From the IMG/VR virus record IMGVR_UViG_3300045918_000235, positions 1-37,902 of that record: a stretch of DNA of 37,902 nucleotides, one strand, 5' to 3'. The DNA comes from a virus. Positions 31,648-37,902 of this stretch are shown here, piece after piece (within the stretch, counting starts at the first letter, position 1; the number at the start of each line of letters is the position of its first letter). A program made the translations under genes and the position numbers. A model generated the notes under the pieces. It did no database searches. It had not been told where the DNA came from and worked only from the letters and a program-made list of their open reading frames with translations.

Positions 31648-31979
31648 TATTTTATCTCCACACTAAATGTTGGCTTGTTCTGTTTAATGGTAACTATTTC
31701 ATCTAATTCCCCTTCTGCTTTTTTATACTGAGAATAAGAAAGTTCATACTTCACCTTAAAAGAATTAGGAAACTTAGCAGCTTCTTCTTGATCAACAGAT
31801 ACTGCAAAATTAGGCTTTACAGATAACTTATATTCATCAGCGTATACAGTAACTGTTTTATCATCATTAAATTGAGATTCAATCATTGTATAGATCTCAC
31901 CCTCTAATACAGCTCTCTCCTCTTTAATTACTCTTTCTTTCTCTTTTAGATCCATTAATTTGATTATTAGTTCTTTCAT
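31647..31979 (-). CDS. Small coiled-coil protein of the recombination operon
   Basis: 110 residues from the ATG at 31979, which has AAGGAG six bases upstream; an upstream ATG in frame lies in the promoter and is not needed. Residues 1-37 form a charged coiled coil (LKEKERVIKEERAVLEGEI), and the rest is beta-rich, ending in FSVEIK. Proteins of this layout are common beside phage single-strand binders and annealing proteins, but I know of no proved function. It is the first gene after the strong promoter at 32002-32030. Confidence 0.68.
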   Translation of the reverse strand: MKELIIKLMDLKEKERVIKEERAVLEGEIYTMIESQFNDDKTVTVYADEYKLSVKPNFAVSVDQEEAAKFPNSFKVKYELSYSQYKKAEGELDEIVTIKQNKPTFSVEIK

Positions 31980-32001
31980 TAGTTTCTCCTTGATATTTAA
32001 T

Positions 32002-32030
32002 ATATTATGTGTTAAGTTTTCAGCTGTCAA
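32002..32030 (-). promoter_or_regulatory. Strong leftward sigma70 promoter
   Basis: TTGACA (32030..32025), exactly 17 bases, TAATAT (32007..32002). Transcription would start near 31995, about 16 bases before the start codon at 31979. Its -35 is part of GTTGACAG, shared with the promoters at 894 and 35984. It lies directly upstream of the rightward Cro-like gene, ideal for a two-way switch. Confidence 0.85.
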
Positions 32031-32049
32031 CTATTATTATAAAGGTTTT

Positions 32050-32274
32050 ATGACTCTAATAGATTTCTTAAATAAAAGCTCACTAATACATTCTAGATTC
32101 GCAGAAAGATGTGGAATTAAGAAATCTGCATTTTGTAGATATGTTAATAAAAGTAGAAAACCAGATCCAATTACTGCAATGAAGATTAAGAAAGAATCTA
32201 AAAATAAAGTAACTGAATTTGATACAATCATTGATAATCACCTTGAAGAAATACGAAACAGCTCATCTATATAG
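32050..32274 (+). CDS. Cro/YdaS-like helix-turn-helix regulator
   Basis: 74 residues from the ATG at 32050, preceded by AAAGG. Pattern FLNKSSLIHSRFAERCGI, KKSAFCRYVNKSRKPDP and ITAMKIKKESK is that of the Cro/YdaS group: short N-terminal helix, HTH with a recognition helix around residues 22-34, and a wing-like end. It is the only rightward gene inside the leftward block, and its end overlaps the helicase gene by 37 bases. It faces the promoter at 32002-32030 and probably controls it. No CI-like partner or integrase is visible. Confidence 0.8.
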   Translation: MTLIDFLNKSSLIHSRFAERCGIKKSAFCRYVNKSRKPDPITAMKIKKESKNKVTEFDTIIDNHLEEIRNSSSI

Positions 32275-33623
32275 GGAATAACCTTAGCTCCATACTTCTT
32301 TTCTATTTGTTGCTTTATCCATATTTTAGGTAATCCTTTAGACTTAGCTACCCATTGAAGTTTATAGAAAGCTACTTGAGCTTCTTTAATCTTTCTTGCT
32401 AATTTTTCTTCTTCGCTCTCACAGTATTCGGACAATATCCCATCAATACTCTTAACTTCTCGAGTTTCAGCTTCTTCTCCACAATAAGGACATTCTTTTG
32501 CTGGAGTTTCATATATCGATAAGCAGCTTCTGCATGTTCGAATTGTTGTATCATTATTTCTTGATTTGCTTTTTCTATCTGGTTTTTCCAATGATATTTC
32601 TCTTGGCCTGTAAGCTGTACCATGACGATATACATTCCCAGCATTATCCAAAATAATGCAGTTACTTTTCCCTGGTGAAGATCGTAGTCCACGACCGATC
32701 GCTTGAAGATACCAAACCAATGACCATGTAGGACGGGCCAGTATAATACAAGAAACAATAGGACAATCCCAGCCCACGCTAAATATATCAACATTGCATA
32801 AAACTTTAATTGATCCATCCTTCAATCTCCTCTCAGCATTTAATCTTTCATCATCAGATGAGTTAGCATCACAATGGATAGCGATAATTCCAGCTCTGTT
32901 AAACTCATCGCAAAGCTGTTTGGAGTGCTCGATATTAACTGCAAAACATACACTAGGACGATTATCACCATACTTAATATAATCACCAATAACATTTCCA
33001 ACTATTTCTCCTTGTGTAACTAGTTGTGCAATCTGATCTCTCTTAAAATCACCTGCTACTATCTTAATGTCAGATGTATCAATAGCGTGTGGACAATATA
33101 TTTTATCTGGAACTAATATCCCTTGATCTCTTAATTCATATGGCTCTATTGGTATGACATAATCATCATAATCAGACATATCAGAAAAAGGTGTAGCAGT
33201 TAGTCCTAATATGTATTGGGTCTTATATCTTTCAAAAACATCTGAATAATCTTTATGAGCTTCATCTAATATTACAATGCAATTTCTATCTTCAAATGGA
33301 TATTGATCCCTAGCTTTTAAAGTATCTATTGAACATATTTGAATCATCTTAGATTTATTTAATCTATTACTTCCGGCCATATAAATTGAGTGATCAATAT
33401 TATATTTATCTAGTCTTTTTGAAAGATTGTATACTAACTGTCTTCCACGCATAATCATTACTACTGGAATACCATCTTTAGATGCATCCTGAGCTATATA
33501 AGAAGCCATTTCAGACTTACCTGCTCCCATTTGAGACCATAGTATAATCTTTCTCTCATTTCTCCATTTAGAGTATATTTCTGATATACCTAATTCCTGA
33601 TAATCTCTTAGTTTTATAGACAT
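32238..33623 (-). CDS. SF2 DNA helicase (DEAH type)
   Basis: 461 residues after AAGGACAATT. Motifs in order: RDYQELGI (Q-like, 6-13), Walker A MGAGKS (32-37), DEAH (119-122), GLTATPF (139-145), motif IV/V region around CFAVNI and SVGWDCP, and motif VI QAIGRGLRSS (306-315). A C4 zinc ribbon follows (C363, C366, C377, C380), then a short helical tail. It would unwind DNA for replication or recombination; origin opening or D-loop processing are both possible. It lies eight bases downstream of the primase gene. Confidence 0.9.
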   Translation of the reverse strand: MSIKLRDYQELGISEIYSKWRNERKIILWSQMGAGKSEMASYIAQDASKDGIPVVMIMRGRQLVYNLSKRLDKYNIDHSIYMAGSNRLNKSKMIQICSIDTLKARDQYPFEDRNCIVILDEAHKDYSDVFERYKTQYILGLTATPFSDMSDYDDYVIPIEPYELRDQGILVPDKIYCPHAIDTSDIKIVAGDFKRDQIAQLVTQGEIVGNVIGDYIKYGDNRPSVCFAVNIEHSKQLCDEFNRAGIIAIHCDANSSDDERLNAERRLKDGSIKVLCNVDIFSVGWDCPIVSCIILARPTWSLVWYLQAIGRGLRSSPGKSNCIILDNAGNVYRHGTAYRPREISLEKPDRKSKSRNNDTTIRTCRSCLSIYETPAKECPYCGEEAETREVKSIDGILSEYCESEEEKLARKIKEAQVAFYKLQWVAKSKGLPKIWIKQQIEKKYGAKVIPYIDELFRISSR

Positions 33624-33631
33624 AATTGTCC

Positions 33632-35929
33632 TTAAATGTTTGGATGAAAGTTATACTTATCACCTGTTCTTCTTATATAGTTATTATCAATAAGCATTTC
33701 AATCGCACCTCTTACTTCAGTAGGACTAAATTTGCATGACCTAATGATATCTCCAAAGAAATTCTTTTCAGAAATTTGAGCTGACTTAATACCATCTAAA
33801 ATTGAGTTACATACTCTTAATGATGTTGAGTAATTATTATTAGACCATGTAATGTCTAAGCATCTTGATTGCCAATTTAGCCATTCAACTGCCATTAAAA
33901 AGTATTTCTTACTAATTTTTGTAACTATTACTCCTGGAGGTGAATCTAATTGAGCAAATATCCATGCTATCTTTACAGACTGACCAGAGTATTTTGATCT
34001 AAATGATCTAATTGCAGATGAATCGTACTGAGAATCTTGTCTTAACTTAAAATCATATTCAAAATATGCTTTTTTAGTTTCTTCACTATCCCATCCAACA
34101 TGTATTTCACTATCATGATCATATAATAATGCAAATTTATTATCTATTAGATATGAGTTTATTTCCTCATCTGAATCTTCCATCATTCTTATTTCTGGAG
34201 ATACATTTATTAAAAAGAATCTTTGGAATAATCCATCATTAACAGTTCCTAATTCCATTTTCCTTATCTCATGAGAAAACGTATCAGTCTGTACACCAAC
34301 TAAGGCACAACCATAAACTCTTCTAGTATTTATATTTAGTCCACCTATTGTTTGATGGCTATGAGTTTCATTAACTGATCCGTTAAGAAGCTTAAGTATA
34401 AACCCTCTCATTGATTCATTTCCAACTTTATTTAATGTCCCCATCATTTGAACAAACTCTGGGATACAAATAAATATTCCTTTGTTCTGGTTTTCATTCA
34501 TCATCTTATAAAGTTTTTCTTGAGTACCTGATTCAAAAGTAAACATTGGATTCTGATTCTTCATATTTACTAGTTCAGATTGAAGCTTAATTGATTCTTC
34601 ATTAAGAGACTTTAGTAAAAATTCATCTGACTCTGCTACTGCTTTTTTCTTTTTTCTATGGTTCTCTTCCAACTTCATTACAGTATTCTTTTCATTCTCG
34701 ATGAAGTCTTCACCTAGTTTTTTTAAATCTCTGTCTTTTAACCTTCTAAATGGTGCTAATGATCCGTCAAATATAGTATCTTTTCTAGATCCAGACGGTG
34801 CAATGATCATCGTAGATATTGTAGGATGTACCACAAAATCTCTCTTTGCATGAATATAGACTTTTCCCTGACATACTACTGAGAATGTTGTCATTATAGC
34901 TGACATAAAAGCCTCTGGAGGCATTGCAGATAACCTAGATAGCTCATGACAATAATCTTTACATGATAATGGGTACAAATGAGATGGGTACTCTACAGCT
35001 TGTTTTGATGTTACCAATGGTGTAATGTTATGCCAGTCTCCATGAACCTGTACAGATTCAGTGACTCTTACTATATTAGACAGCGTCTTTCTCAGATCAG
35101 CATCCGTTCTCATTATGCTATTCTTATAAGTAGAAACCCACATCAATGCATTTTCAAAATCATCTATTTTACTTATTAAATCTTTCCCTATCTTAGATGA
35201 AAAGAAAAACTGATTACCCTGGAACAATCTCCTATCAATTCCAATTAAAGTTTTAGCAATTGAAGCATCATCAATACCTAAATGAAGCAATCTTGACGCC
35301 TCACTAGTTATAGTTTTCCATTTTCCTGACCCATCTCCAGTTATTCCAGTAGGTACAAGCTTTAATCCCTCTTCTAATGAAGGTGCTCTTAATATAGTTT
35401 GCAGATATTCAATTCGCTCCTCATCTATAATTGGAAGATCTTCAATATCTATCTCTAATAAGCTTTGAGAAACCCATGTGTATGGCATACCAGTATCAGG
35501 ATGAATTGATGGTGGCAATACAGTTTGTCCACTGCAAAAGTTAAACTCAACGATAGGCTTCTTATCACCATCTCTTAGGTATATATTGTATTTTGATTTC
35601 TTAGGAGTTGCTATGTATCTAAAGAATACAGTTTTACCTTTCATTCCTTTCTTGCAACATATATTTGAAAGATCCATTACTTCATCTATTTTATAGATCT
35701 GTCCTATATCATTGCTATCGATATCCATAAAACCGATATTATACTGACCAGCTCTAAAACCTAATCCAGTTGCGATACCTAGATACCTCTCTTCCCATGA
35801 ATCTATAACTTCATCTGTAACATTTAACGATTGCCATTCTTGAATGAATGGTGCCTTTCCTTTAACTGGTATACACTGAATCGATGGTGATTTCTGTAAG
35901 TACTCGCTTATTATATTGAAGTAGTTCAT
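33632..35929 (-). CDS. Primase (AEP type) fused to DUF3987
   Basis: 765 residues with AAAGGA before the ATG. N-terminal archaeo-eukaryotic primase fold: FMDID (D69, D71), PIVEF (E128) and SGQTVLPPSIHP (H143). Residues about 300-765 have the layout of DUF3987, a helicase-like ATPase region found in many phage and mobile-element primases. Where the P-loop should be, the sequence reads APSGSRKDT (377-385), with Arg in place of the Gly before Lys and Asp in place of Ser/Thr, so ATP hydrolysis may be changed or lost. It should make primers at the fork and may load or replace a helicase. Confidence 0.87.
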   Translation of the reverse strand: MNYFNIISEYLQKSPSIQCIPVKGKAPFIQEWQSLNVTDEVIDSWEERYLGIATGLGFRAGQYNIGFMDIDSNDIGQIYKIDEVMDLSNICCKKGMKGKTVFFRYIATPKKSKYNIYLRDGDKKPIVEFNFCSGQTVLPPSIHPDTGMPYTWVSQSLLEIDIEDLPIIDEERIEYLQTILRAPSLEEGLKLVPTGITGDGSGKWKTITSEASRLLHLGIDDASIAKTLIGIDRRLFQGNQFFFSSKIGKDLISKIDDFENALMWVSTYKNSIMRTDADLRKTLSNIVRVTESVQVHGDWHNITPLVTSKQAVEYPSHLYPLSCKDYCHELSRLSAMPPEAFMSAIMTTFSVVCQGKVYIHAKRDFVVHPTISTMIIAPSGSRKDTIFDGSLAPFRRLKDRDLKKLGEDFIENEKNTVMKLEENHRKKKKAVAESDEFLLKSLNEESIKLQSELVNMKNQNPMFTFESGTQEKLYKMMNENQNKGIFICIPEFVQMMGTLNKVGNESMRGFILKLLNGSVNETHSHQTIGGLNINTRRVYGCALVGVQTDTFSHEIRKMELGTVNDGLFQRFFLINVSPEIRMMEDSDEEINSYLIDNKFALLYDHDSEIHVGWDSEETKKAYFEYDFKLRQDSQYDSSAIRSFRSKYSGQSVKIAWIFAQLDSPPGVIVTKISKKYFLMAVEWLNWQSRCLDITWSNNNYSTSLRVCNSILDGIKSAQISEKNFFGDIIRSCKFSPTEVRGAIEMLIDNNYIRRTGDKYNFHPNI

Positions 35930-35954
35930 AGTTTCCTTTTTGATTAAAGGTTAA

Positions 35955-35983
35955 TAATCATTAGTTTGTTAACATACTGTCAA
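35955..35983 (-). promoter_or_regulatory. Leftward promoter before the primase gene
   Basis: TTGACA (35983..35978), 17 bases, TGATTA (35960..35955, 3 of 6 matches). The GTTGACAG octamer is identical to that of the promoters at 894 and 32031, and GTTAAC follows 11 bases on, giving a near-dyad. Its -35 ends 2 bases from the stop of the preceding gene. Confidence 0.55.
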
Positions 35984-35985
35984 CA

Positions 35986-36189
35986 CTATTTATTATAACT
36001 CTCTTTGTTAAAAGAATTCTCTTCACTATCCTTAACAATCTTGAATGATATATCATTATCAGCTTCAAATAATATTACTGAATCTTTTCCTTTATTTTGC
36101 TCATCAACTTTTATGCTGCATATAAATTCACCATTTTTATATATATCAGCATGAATCTTATTTCTTTTAAGGTTAATCCATAATCCCAT
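35986..36189 (-). CDS. Small early beta-rich protein
   Basis: 67 residues; the ATG directly follows the stop of a 22-residue peptide and is preceded by GAGGATGGGATAG, which serves as ribosome site. It reads as alternating strands (IHADIYKNGEFICSIKV, then VILFEADNDISFKIV) with a polar tail (SEENSFNKESYNK). It is the last gene before the primase promoter. No family is recognised; DNA- or protein-mimic functions are common in such early genes but cannot be shown here. Confidence 0.6.
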   Translation of the reverse strand: MGLWINLKRNKIHADIYKNGEFICSIKVDEQNKGKDSVILFEADNDISFKIVKDSEENSFNKESYNK

Positions 36190-36258
36190 CTATCCCATCC
36201 TCGATACAAGTACCGCTAAAATTAATACAATAATCATCATGCAGGAATAAATCAGCAT
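36190..36258 (-). CDS. 22-residue membrane micropeptide
   Basis: ATG at 36258 inside the stop of the preceding gene (ATGCTGA), so it would be translated by coupling. It encodes MLIYSC, a hydrophobic run MMIIVLILAVLV, and SRMG, then TAG, and is followed at once by the next ATG. A single short membrane helix is the only feature. A similar frame (hydrophobic helix ending WRIG) ends at the same kind of junction at 37847, where the ribosome site of the next gene also encodes the last residues. It may be real or may reflect an A/T-rich leader. Confidence 0.4.
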   Translation of the reverse strand: MLIYSCMMIIVLILAVLVSRMG

Positions 36259-36470
36259 TTTTTATCACTATTTAGCATTTCCACATGCTCCTTACCAAGG
36301 TCATCATACTTATCTTGCAACTGACTTAACTCCCACCTTAGTTCACCGTTCATCTGCCTAAGTTCGACTAAAGTTTTAAGCGTTCTATTTGCTGAATCTA
36401 GTTCGGCTTGGAGTTGTCTTTTCTCGTCATCCAGTCTAAATATTATATCTTCAAGTTTATCATCACTCAT
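36252..36470 (-). CDS. Small coiled-coil protein
   Basis: 72 residues, starting in a 4-base ATGA overlap with the gene before. Almost wholly heptad-patterned helix (LEDIIFRLDDEKRQLQAELD ... LRWELSQLQDKYDDL), acidic overall, with a KKC end. It is likely a dimeric coiled coil that binds a protein partner. Position in a run of small early genes suggests host modulation, by inference only. Confidence 0.65.
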   Translation of the reverse strand: MSDDKLEDIIFRLDDEKRQLQAELDSANRTLKTLVELRQMNGELRWELSQLQDKYDDLGKEHVEMLNSDKKC

Positions 36471-36694
36471 TCTTTCACCCTCGATTTAATTTTTTCGATC
36501 GTCTTTTTCCATTCTATGACTGTCGGATAACCTTTTAAACTGTCTTGGTCTAATTCTTCTTGCAATTGTTGCTTAAGTTGGGAGATTTTTAATTCTTTTT
36601 TATCCCATACTTTTTTTGCAAATCTATTAGCAGGTGAGCGTATATGACCAAACTCACTTTCTAGATCTGACCAATATTTATCAAATTCACTCAT
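36467..36694 (-). CDS. Small charged helical protein
   Basis: 75 residues from the ATG at 36694, which has AAGGAG four bases upstream; an upstream start in frame at 36751 overlaps the HTH gene and has no ribosome site. Helices rich in Lys, Glu and Gln (KELKISQLKQQLQEEL) with several Trp (YWSDL, VWDKK, EWKKT). No family is recognised. It is coupled to the coiled-coil gene by ATGA, so the two may act together. Confidence 0.65.
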   Translation of the reverse strand: MSEFDKYWSDLESEFGHIRSPANRFAKKVWDKKELKISQLKQQLQEELDQDSLKGYPTVIEWKKTIEKIKSRVKE

Positions 36695-36716
36695 AATTCT
36701 CCTTATTCTCTGTGGT

Positions 36717-36965
36717 TTATTTAAGATTAAAGTATTCCCAATCTGAAACAAAACTGTTTATTTCTATATCAAGAGCTTTAAATATTTTTAATGTTCTAAC
36801 CAAACTCGGAGTAGTTTTACCTACAAAAATATCATTAATGGCACTTTTCAAGATACCTACTTGTTGACCTAGCTCTATTTGGGTAATTCCTTTTTTATGT
36901 AATGCTGTTAATAGTACAAAAGACATAAATTTTCTTAACTCTAGCTCTTCTCTGTCTATCTTCAT
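36717..36965 (-). CDS. XRE-type helix-turn-helix regulator
   Basis: 82 residues after GGGGAG. The HTH is at about 26-62: GITQIELGQQVGI, then KSAINDIFVGKTTPS and LVRTLKIFKALDI, the five-helix XRE/Cro fold with its conserved Gln/Leu/Ser/Pro positions. It is the second regulator in the window, after the Cro-like gene at 32050, and lies in the early operon, so it probably acts early on phage or host promoters. The GTTGACAG elements are possible targets of either one. Confidence 0.83.
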   Translation of the reverse strand: MKIDREELELRKFMSFVLLTALHKKGITQIELGQQVGILKSAINDIFVGKTTPSLVRTLKIFKALDIEINSFVSDWEYFNLK

Positions 36966-37008
36966 CTCTCCCCATTCCTCTTTCCGTTTATAATTATTTG
37001 CGAGATTC
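36966..37008 (-). repeat. Early-gene linker repeat, copy A
   Basis: On the minus strand: TCTCGCAAATAA, then TTATAAACG, then a purine run with the ribosome site of the XRE gene. Closely similar to copy B. Confidence 0.75.
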
Positions 37009-37236
37009 TAATTTATTAAATCCAAAAACTACATAATCAGGCATCTGCATATAGTTTGTTATGTAGGTAATAATTCCTTTTATATTTTCCCTACAAGTGT
37101 AGTCGCCGTTAAATTCTTTTAAAACTATTATGTCACCAACTTGAAAACATCTGTCATTTTTCCGTATTTCAAAATTCTTTGTTCCGTTCCAGACTGCTTC
37201 AAAGTATATCGGATCTATTTTTAATTCGTGTATCAT
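36994..37236 (-). CDS. DUF3850 / ASCH-like RNA-binding domain protein
   Basis: 80 residues with GGAGAGAAGAT before the ATG. The pattern IHELKIDPIYFEAVWNGTK, NFEIRKNDRCFQVGDIIVLK, then YTCRENIKGIITYI and VVFGF is that of DUF3850, a small PUA/ASCH-like barrel of phages and bacteria. The fold suggests binding to RNA or to a modified nucleotide; no exact function has been proved to my knowledge. Its 3' end and the following linker match those of the next gene upstream. Confidence 0.85.
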   Translation of the reverse strand: MIHELKIDPIYFEAVWNGTKNFEIRKNDRCFQVGDIIVLKEFNGDYTCRENIKGIITYITNYMQMPDYVVFGFNKLESRK

Positions 37237-37239
37237 ATC

Positions 37240-37283
37240 TTCTCTCCTTATTCCCCTTTTCGTTTATAGTTATTTGCGAGATT
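37240..37283 (-). repeat. Early-gene linker repeat, copy B
   Basis: Matches copy A over about 45 nt with few differences, including the gene end TCTCGCAAATAA, TATAAACG and GGGGAATAAGGAGAG, the ribosome site of the DUF3850 gene. Confidence 0.75.
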
Positions 37284-37446
37284 TAAATTCTTTTAATGCT
37301 TGCAATATTGTCTTTGCTTTTATTACTTCAAATATTGGTGTCATTGTTTCAAGATTAATATCTGCTTCGTCATTATCCCACTTGCCAAGCTTTAATAATC
37401 CTTCTATTGCATCTATTATAAAATCTAATGTTTCATTCTCGTTCAT
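37270..37446 (-). CDS. 58-residue acidic helical protein
   Basis: ATG at 37446 with GGGGAATAG upstream. It reads an acidic start (MNENETLDFIIDAIEGLLKL) followed by GKWDNDEAD and a hydrophobic helix ending in SRK. The last bases (TCTCGCAAATAA) and the linker after them are shared with the DUF3850 gene. No family is recognised. The rightward frame of similar length over these bases is a shadow with no ribosome site. Confidence 0.6.
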   Translation of the reverse strand: MNENETLDFIIDAIEGLLKLGKWDNDEADINLETMTPIFEVIKAKTILQALKEFKSRK

Positions 37447-37486
37447 TCTATTCCCCTTATTACACTTTTCGTGCGGTTGTTATTAA
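37447..37486 (-). repeat. Early-gene linker repeat, copy C (diverged)
   Basis: Keeps TTTAATAAC, ACGAAAAG and AATAAGGGGAATAG in the same order before the gene at 37446. Weaker than copies A and B. Confidence 0.5.
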
Positions 37487-37638
37487 AGCTCGCCAAGCTC
37501 GATAAAATCCTCATCATTCCATTCAAGATAATACCGACCATAATCACCAATTAAATATGCAAACACGCAATTACAATCCGTCTTTAAAAATAGCTCGCTA
37601 GTTTTTTTGTGGAGCATGACGATGTTAATGGGTTTCAT
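37483..37638 (-). CDS. 51-residue early protein
   Basis: Begins in a TAATG overlap with the gene before. It has a short basic start (MKPINIVMLHKKTSELFLK), a CNC pair (residues 22-24), an aromatic stretch (FAYLIGDYGRYYLEW) and an acidic end (NDEDFIELGEL). No family is recognised; the coupled start is the main evidence that it is a gene. Confidence 0.58.
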   Translation of the reverse strand: MKPINIVMLHKKTSELFLKTDCNCVFAYLIGDYGRYYLEWNDEDFIELGEL

Positions 37639-37850
37639 TATGCTATCCAATTATAATTAGTAAGTGCTACACAAGTTTCGTTATAGCAGTACTCCGACAA
37701 TGGAAAACAATCTTTAATAGCATGGAAATTTCTATTCTGTAGATTAAATCCATAAGAAAATTCATCAAATGGAATTACGTCTATATAATAATTACTCAAC
37801 CAAAAGTGCATAATAAATAAGTTAAATATTAATTCTTCATTCTTACTCAT
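37638..37850 (-). CDS. 70-residue Tyr/Phe/Asn-rich early protein
   Basis: The start is the ATG at 37850, with GGAGG five bases upstream; a GTG at 37862 would place the ribosome site inside the gene. Rich in F, Y and N (LFIMHFWLSNYYIDVIPFDE), with three Cys and no clear membrane segment. No family is recognised. It overlaps the next gene by TAATG and the upstream hydrophobic frame by ATGA. Confidence 0.65.
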   Translation of the reverse strand: MSKNEELIFNLFIMHFWLSNYYIDVIPFDEFSYGFNLQNRNFHAIKDCFPLSEYCYNETCVALTNYNWIA

Positions 37851-37902
37851 CCTATCCTCCACACAATTATCGCTGCTATTATTAGAATTACTGCAATGAC
37901 AT
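37847..37902 (-). other. Hydrophobic open frame running off the right edge
   Basis: Frame VIAVILIIAAIIVWRIG ends in TGA within ATGA at 37850. It is a membrane-helix-like peptide. If the window is circular, the frame extends into the 3' end of the gene at 1-105 and reaches only a TTG (34..32) with no ribosome site, so a proper start is missing. The ribosome site of the next gene encodes its last residues. Confidence 0.3.
37888..37902 (-). CDS. 3' end of the gene at 1-105, if circular
   Basis: Reading on from position 1 into 37902 on the minus strand gives ATG TCA TTG CAG TAA in the frame of the gene at 1-105. This would complete a 39-residue protein. The evidence is continuity of frame at the ends only. 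Confidence 0.45.
   Translation of the reverse strand: MSLQ

Noticed and set aside
37274-37486. Rightward 70-codon frame at the right end
   Set aside because: Shadow of the leftward 58-residue gene at 37270-37446, which has a proper ribosome site and coupled neighbours.
1-37902. CRISPR array, insertion sequence, integrase or lysogeny module
   Set aside because: No regular spaced repeats, no transposase or recombinase motifs and no CI-like repressor; the two HTH proteins are small Cro/XRE types.

Overview
The window is an AT-rich tailed-phage genome, very probably complete. A packaging, head, tail and lysis block reads rightward from about 914 to 27172. A recombination, replication and early-gene block reads leftward from about 37902 to 27072. 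The two meet head to head at 27072-27172. If the window is closed into a circle, the leftward gene cut at position 1 continues in frame into the last 15 bases and stops (...MSLQ, then TAA). The only long gene-free stretch (106-913) then becomes the divergent control region between the two transcription units. I therefore read it as one circularly mapped genome of 37.9 kb, although linear ends cannot be excluded from sequence alone.

Host and virion type are inferred. A probable spanin pair with an outer-membrane lipoprotein and a T4/P22-type lysozyme point to a Gram-negative host. Shine-Dalgarno sites are strong and the promoters are sigma70-like (TTGACA, N17, TAATAT), which argues against Bacteroidetes. 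The order small terminase, large terminase, portal, scaffold, coat, followed by a P22 gp4-like adaptor, a gp10-like propeller protein and three large ejection-type proteins, resembles P22-like short-tailed phages. No tail tube, sheath, tape measure, integrase or CI-type repressor is visible, so a lytic podovirus is most likely.

Layout. 106-913: a 60-nt-arm imperfect inverted repeat around an AT-rich core with outward-facing promoter-like boxes, then a pair of 25-nt iterons, then a G-rich tract. 914-2428: small pre-packaging genes and a structured stretch. 2429-9172: packaging and capsid, closed by a strong terminator at 9184-9210. 9237-17194: virion decoration and fibre proteins built from reused beta modules. 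17191-17848: lysozyme and holin candidate. 17848-25692: internal core, tail and ejection proteins. 25694-27172: spanins, a metallophosphoesterase and a HExxH peptidase.

Leftward block, in transcription order: small early genes joined by near-identical intergenic linkers (37850 to 35986), a fused primase/DUF3987 protein, an SF2 helicase, a Cro-like regulator on the opposite strand, a small coiled-coil protein, an unusual protein with AP2-like repeats, a Sak4-like ATPase, a DUF669-like single-strand binder, a Fe-S PD-(D/E)XK exonuclease that overlaps a VRR-NUC nuclease out of frame, an HNH endonuclease and a DEDD exonuclease. No DNA or RNA polymerase is recognisable, so the phage probably uses host polymerases with its own primase, helicase and recombinase.
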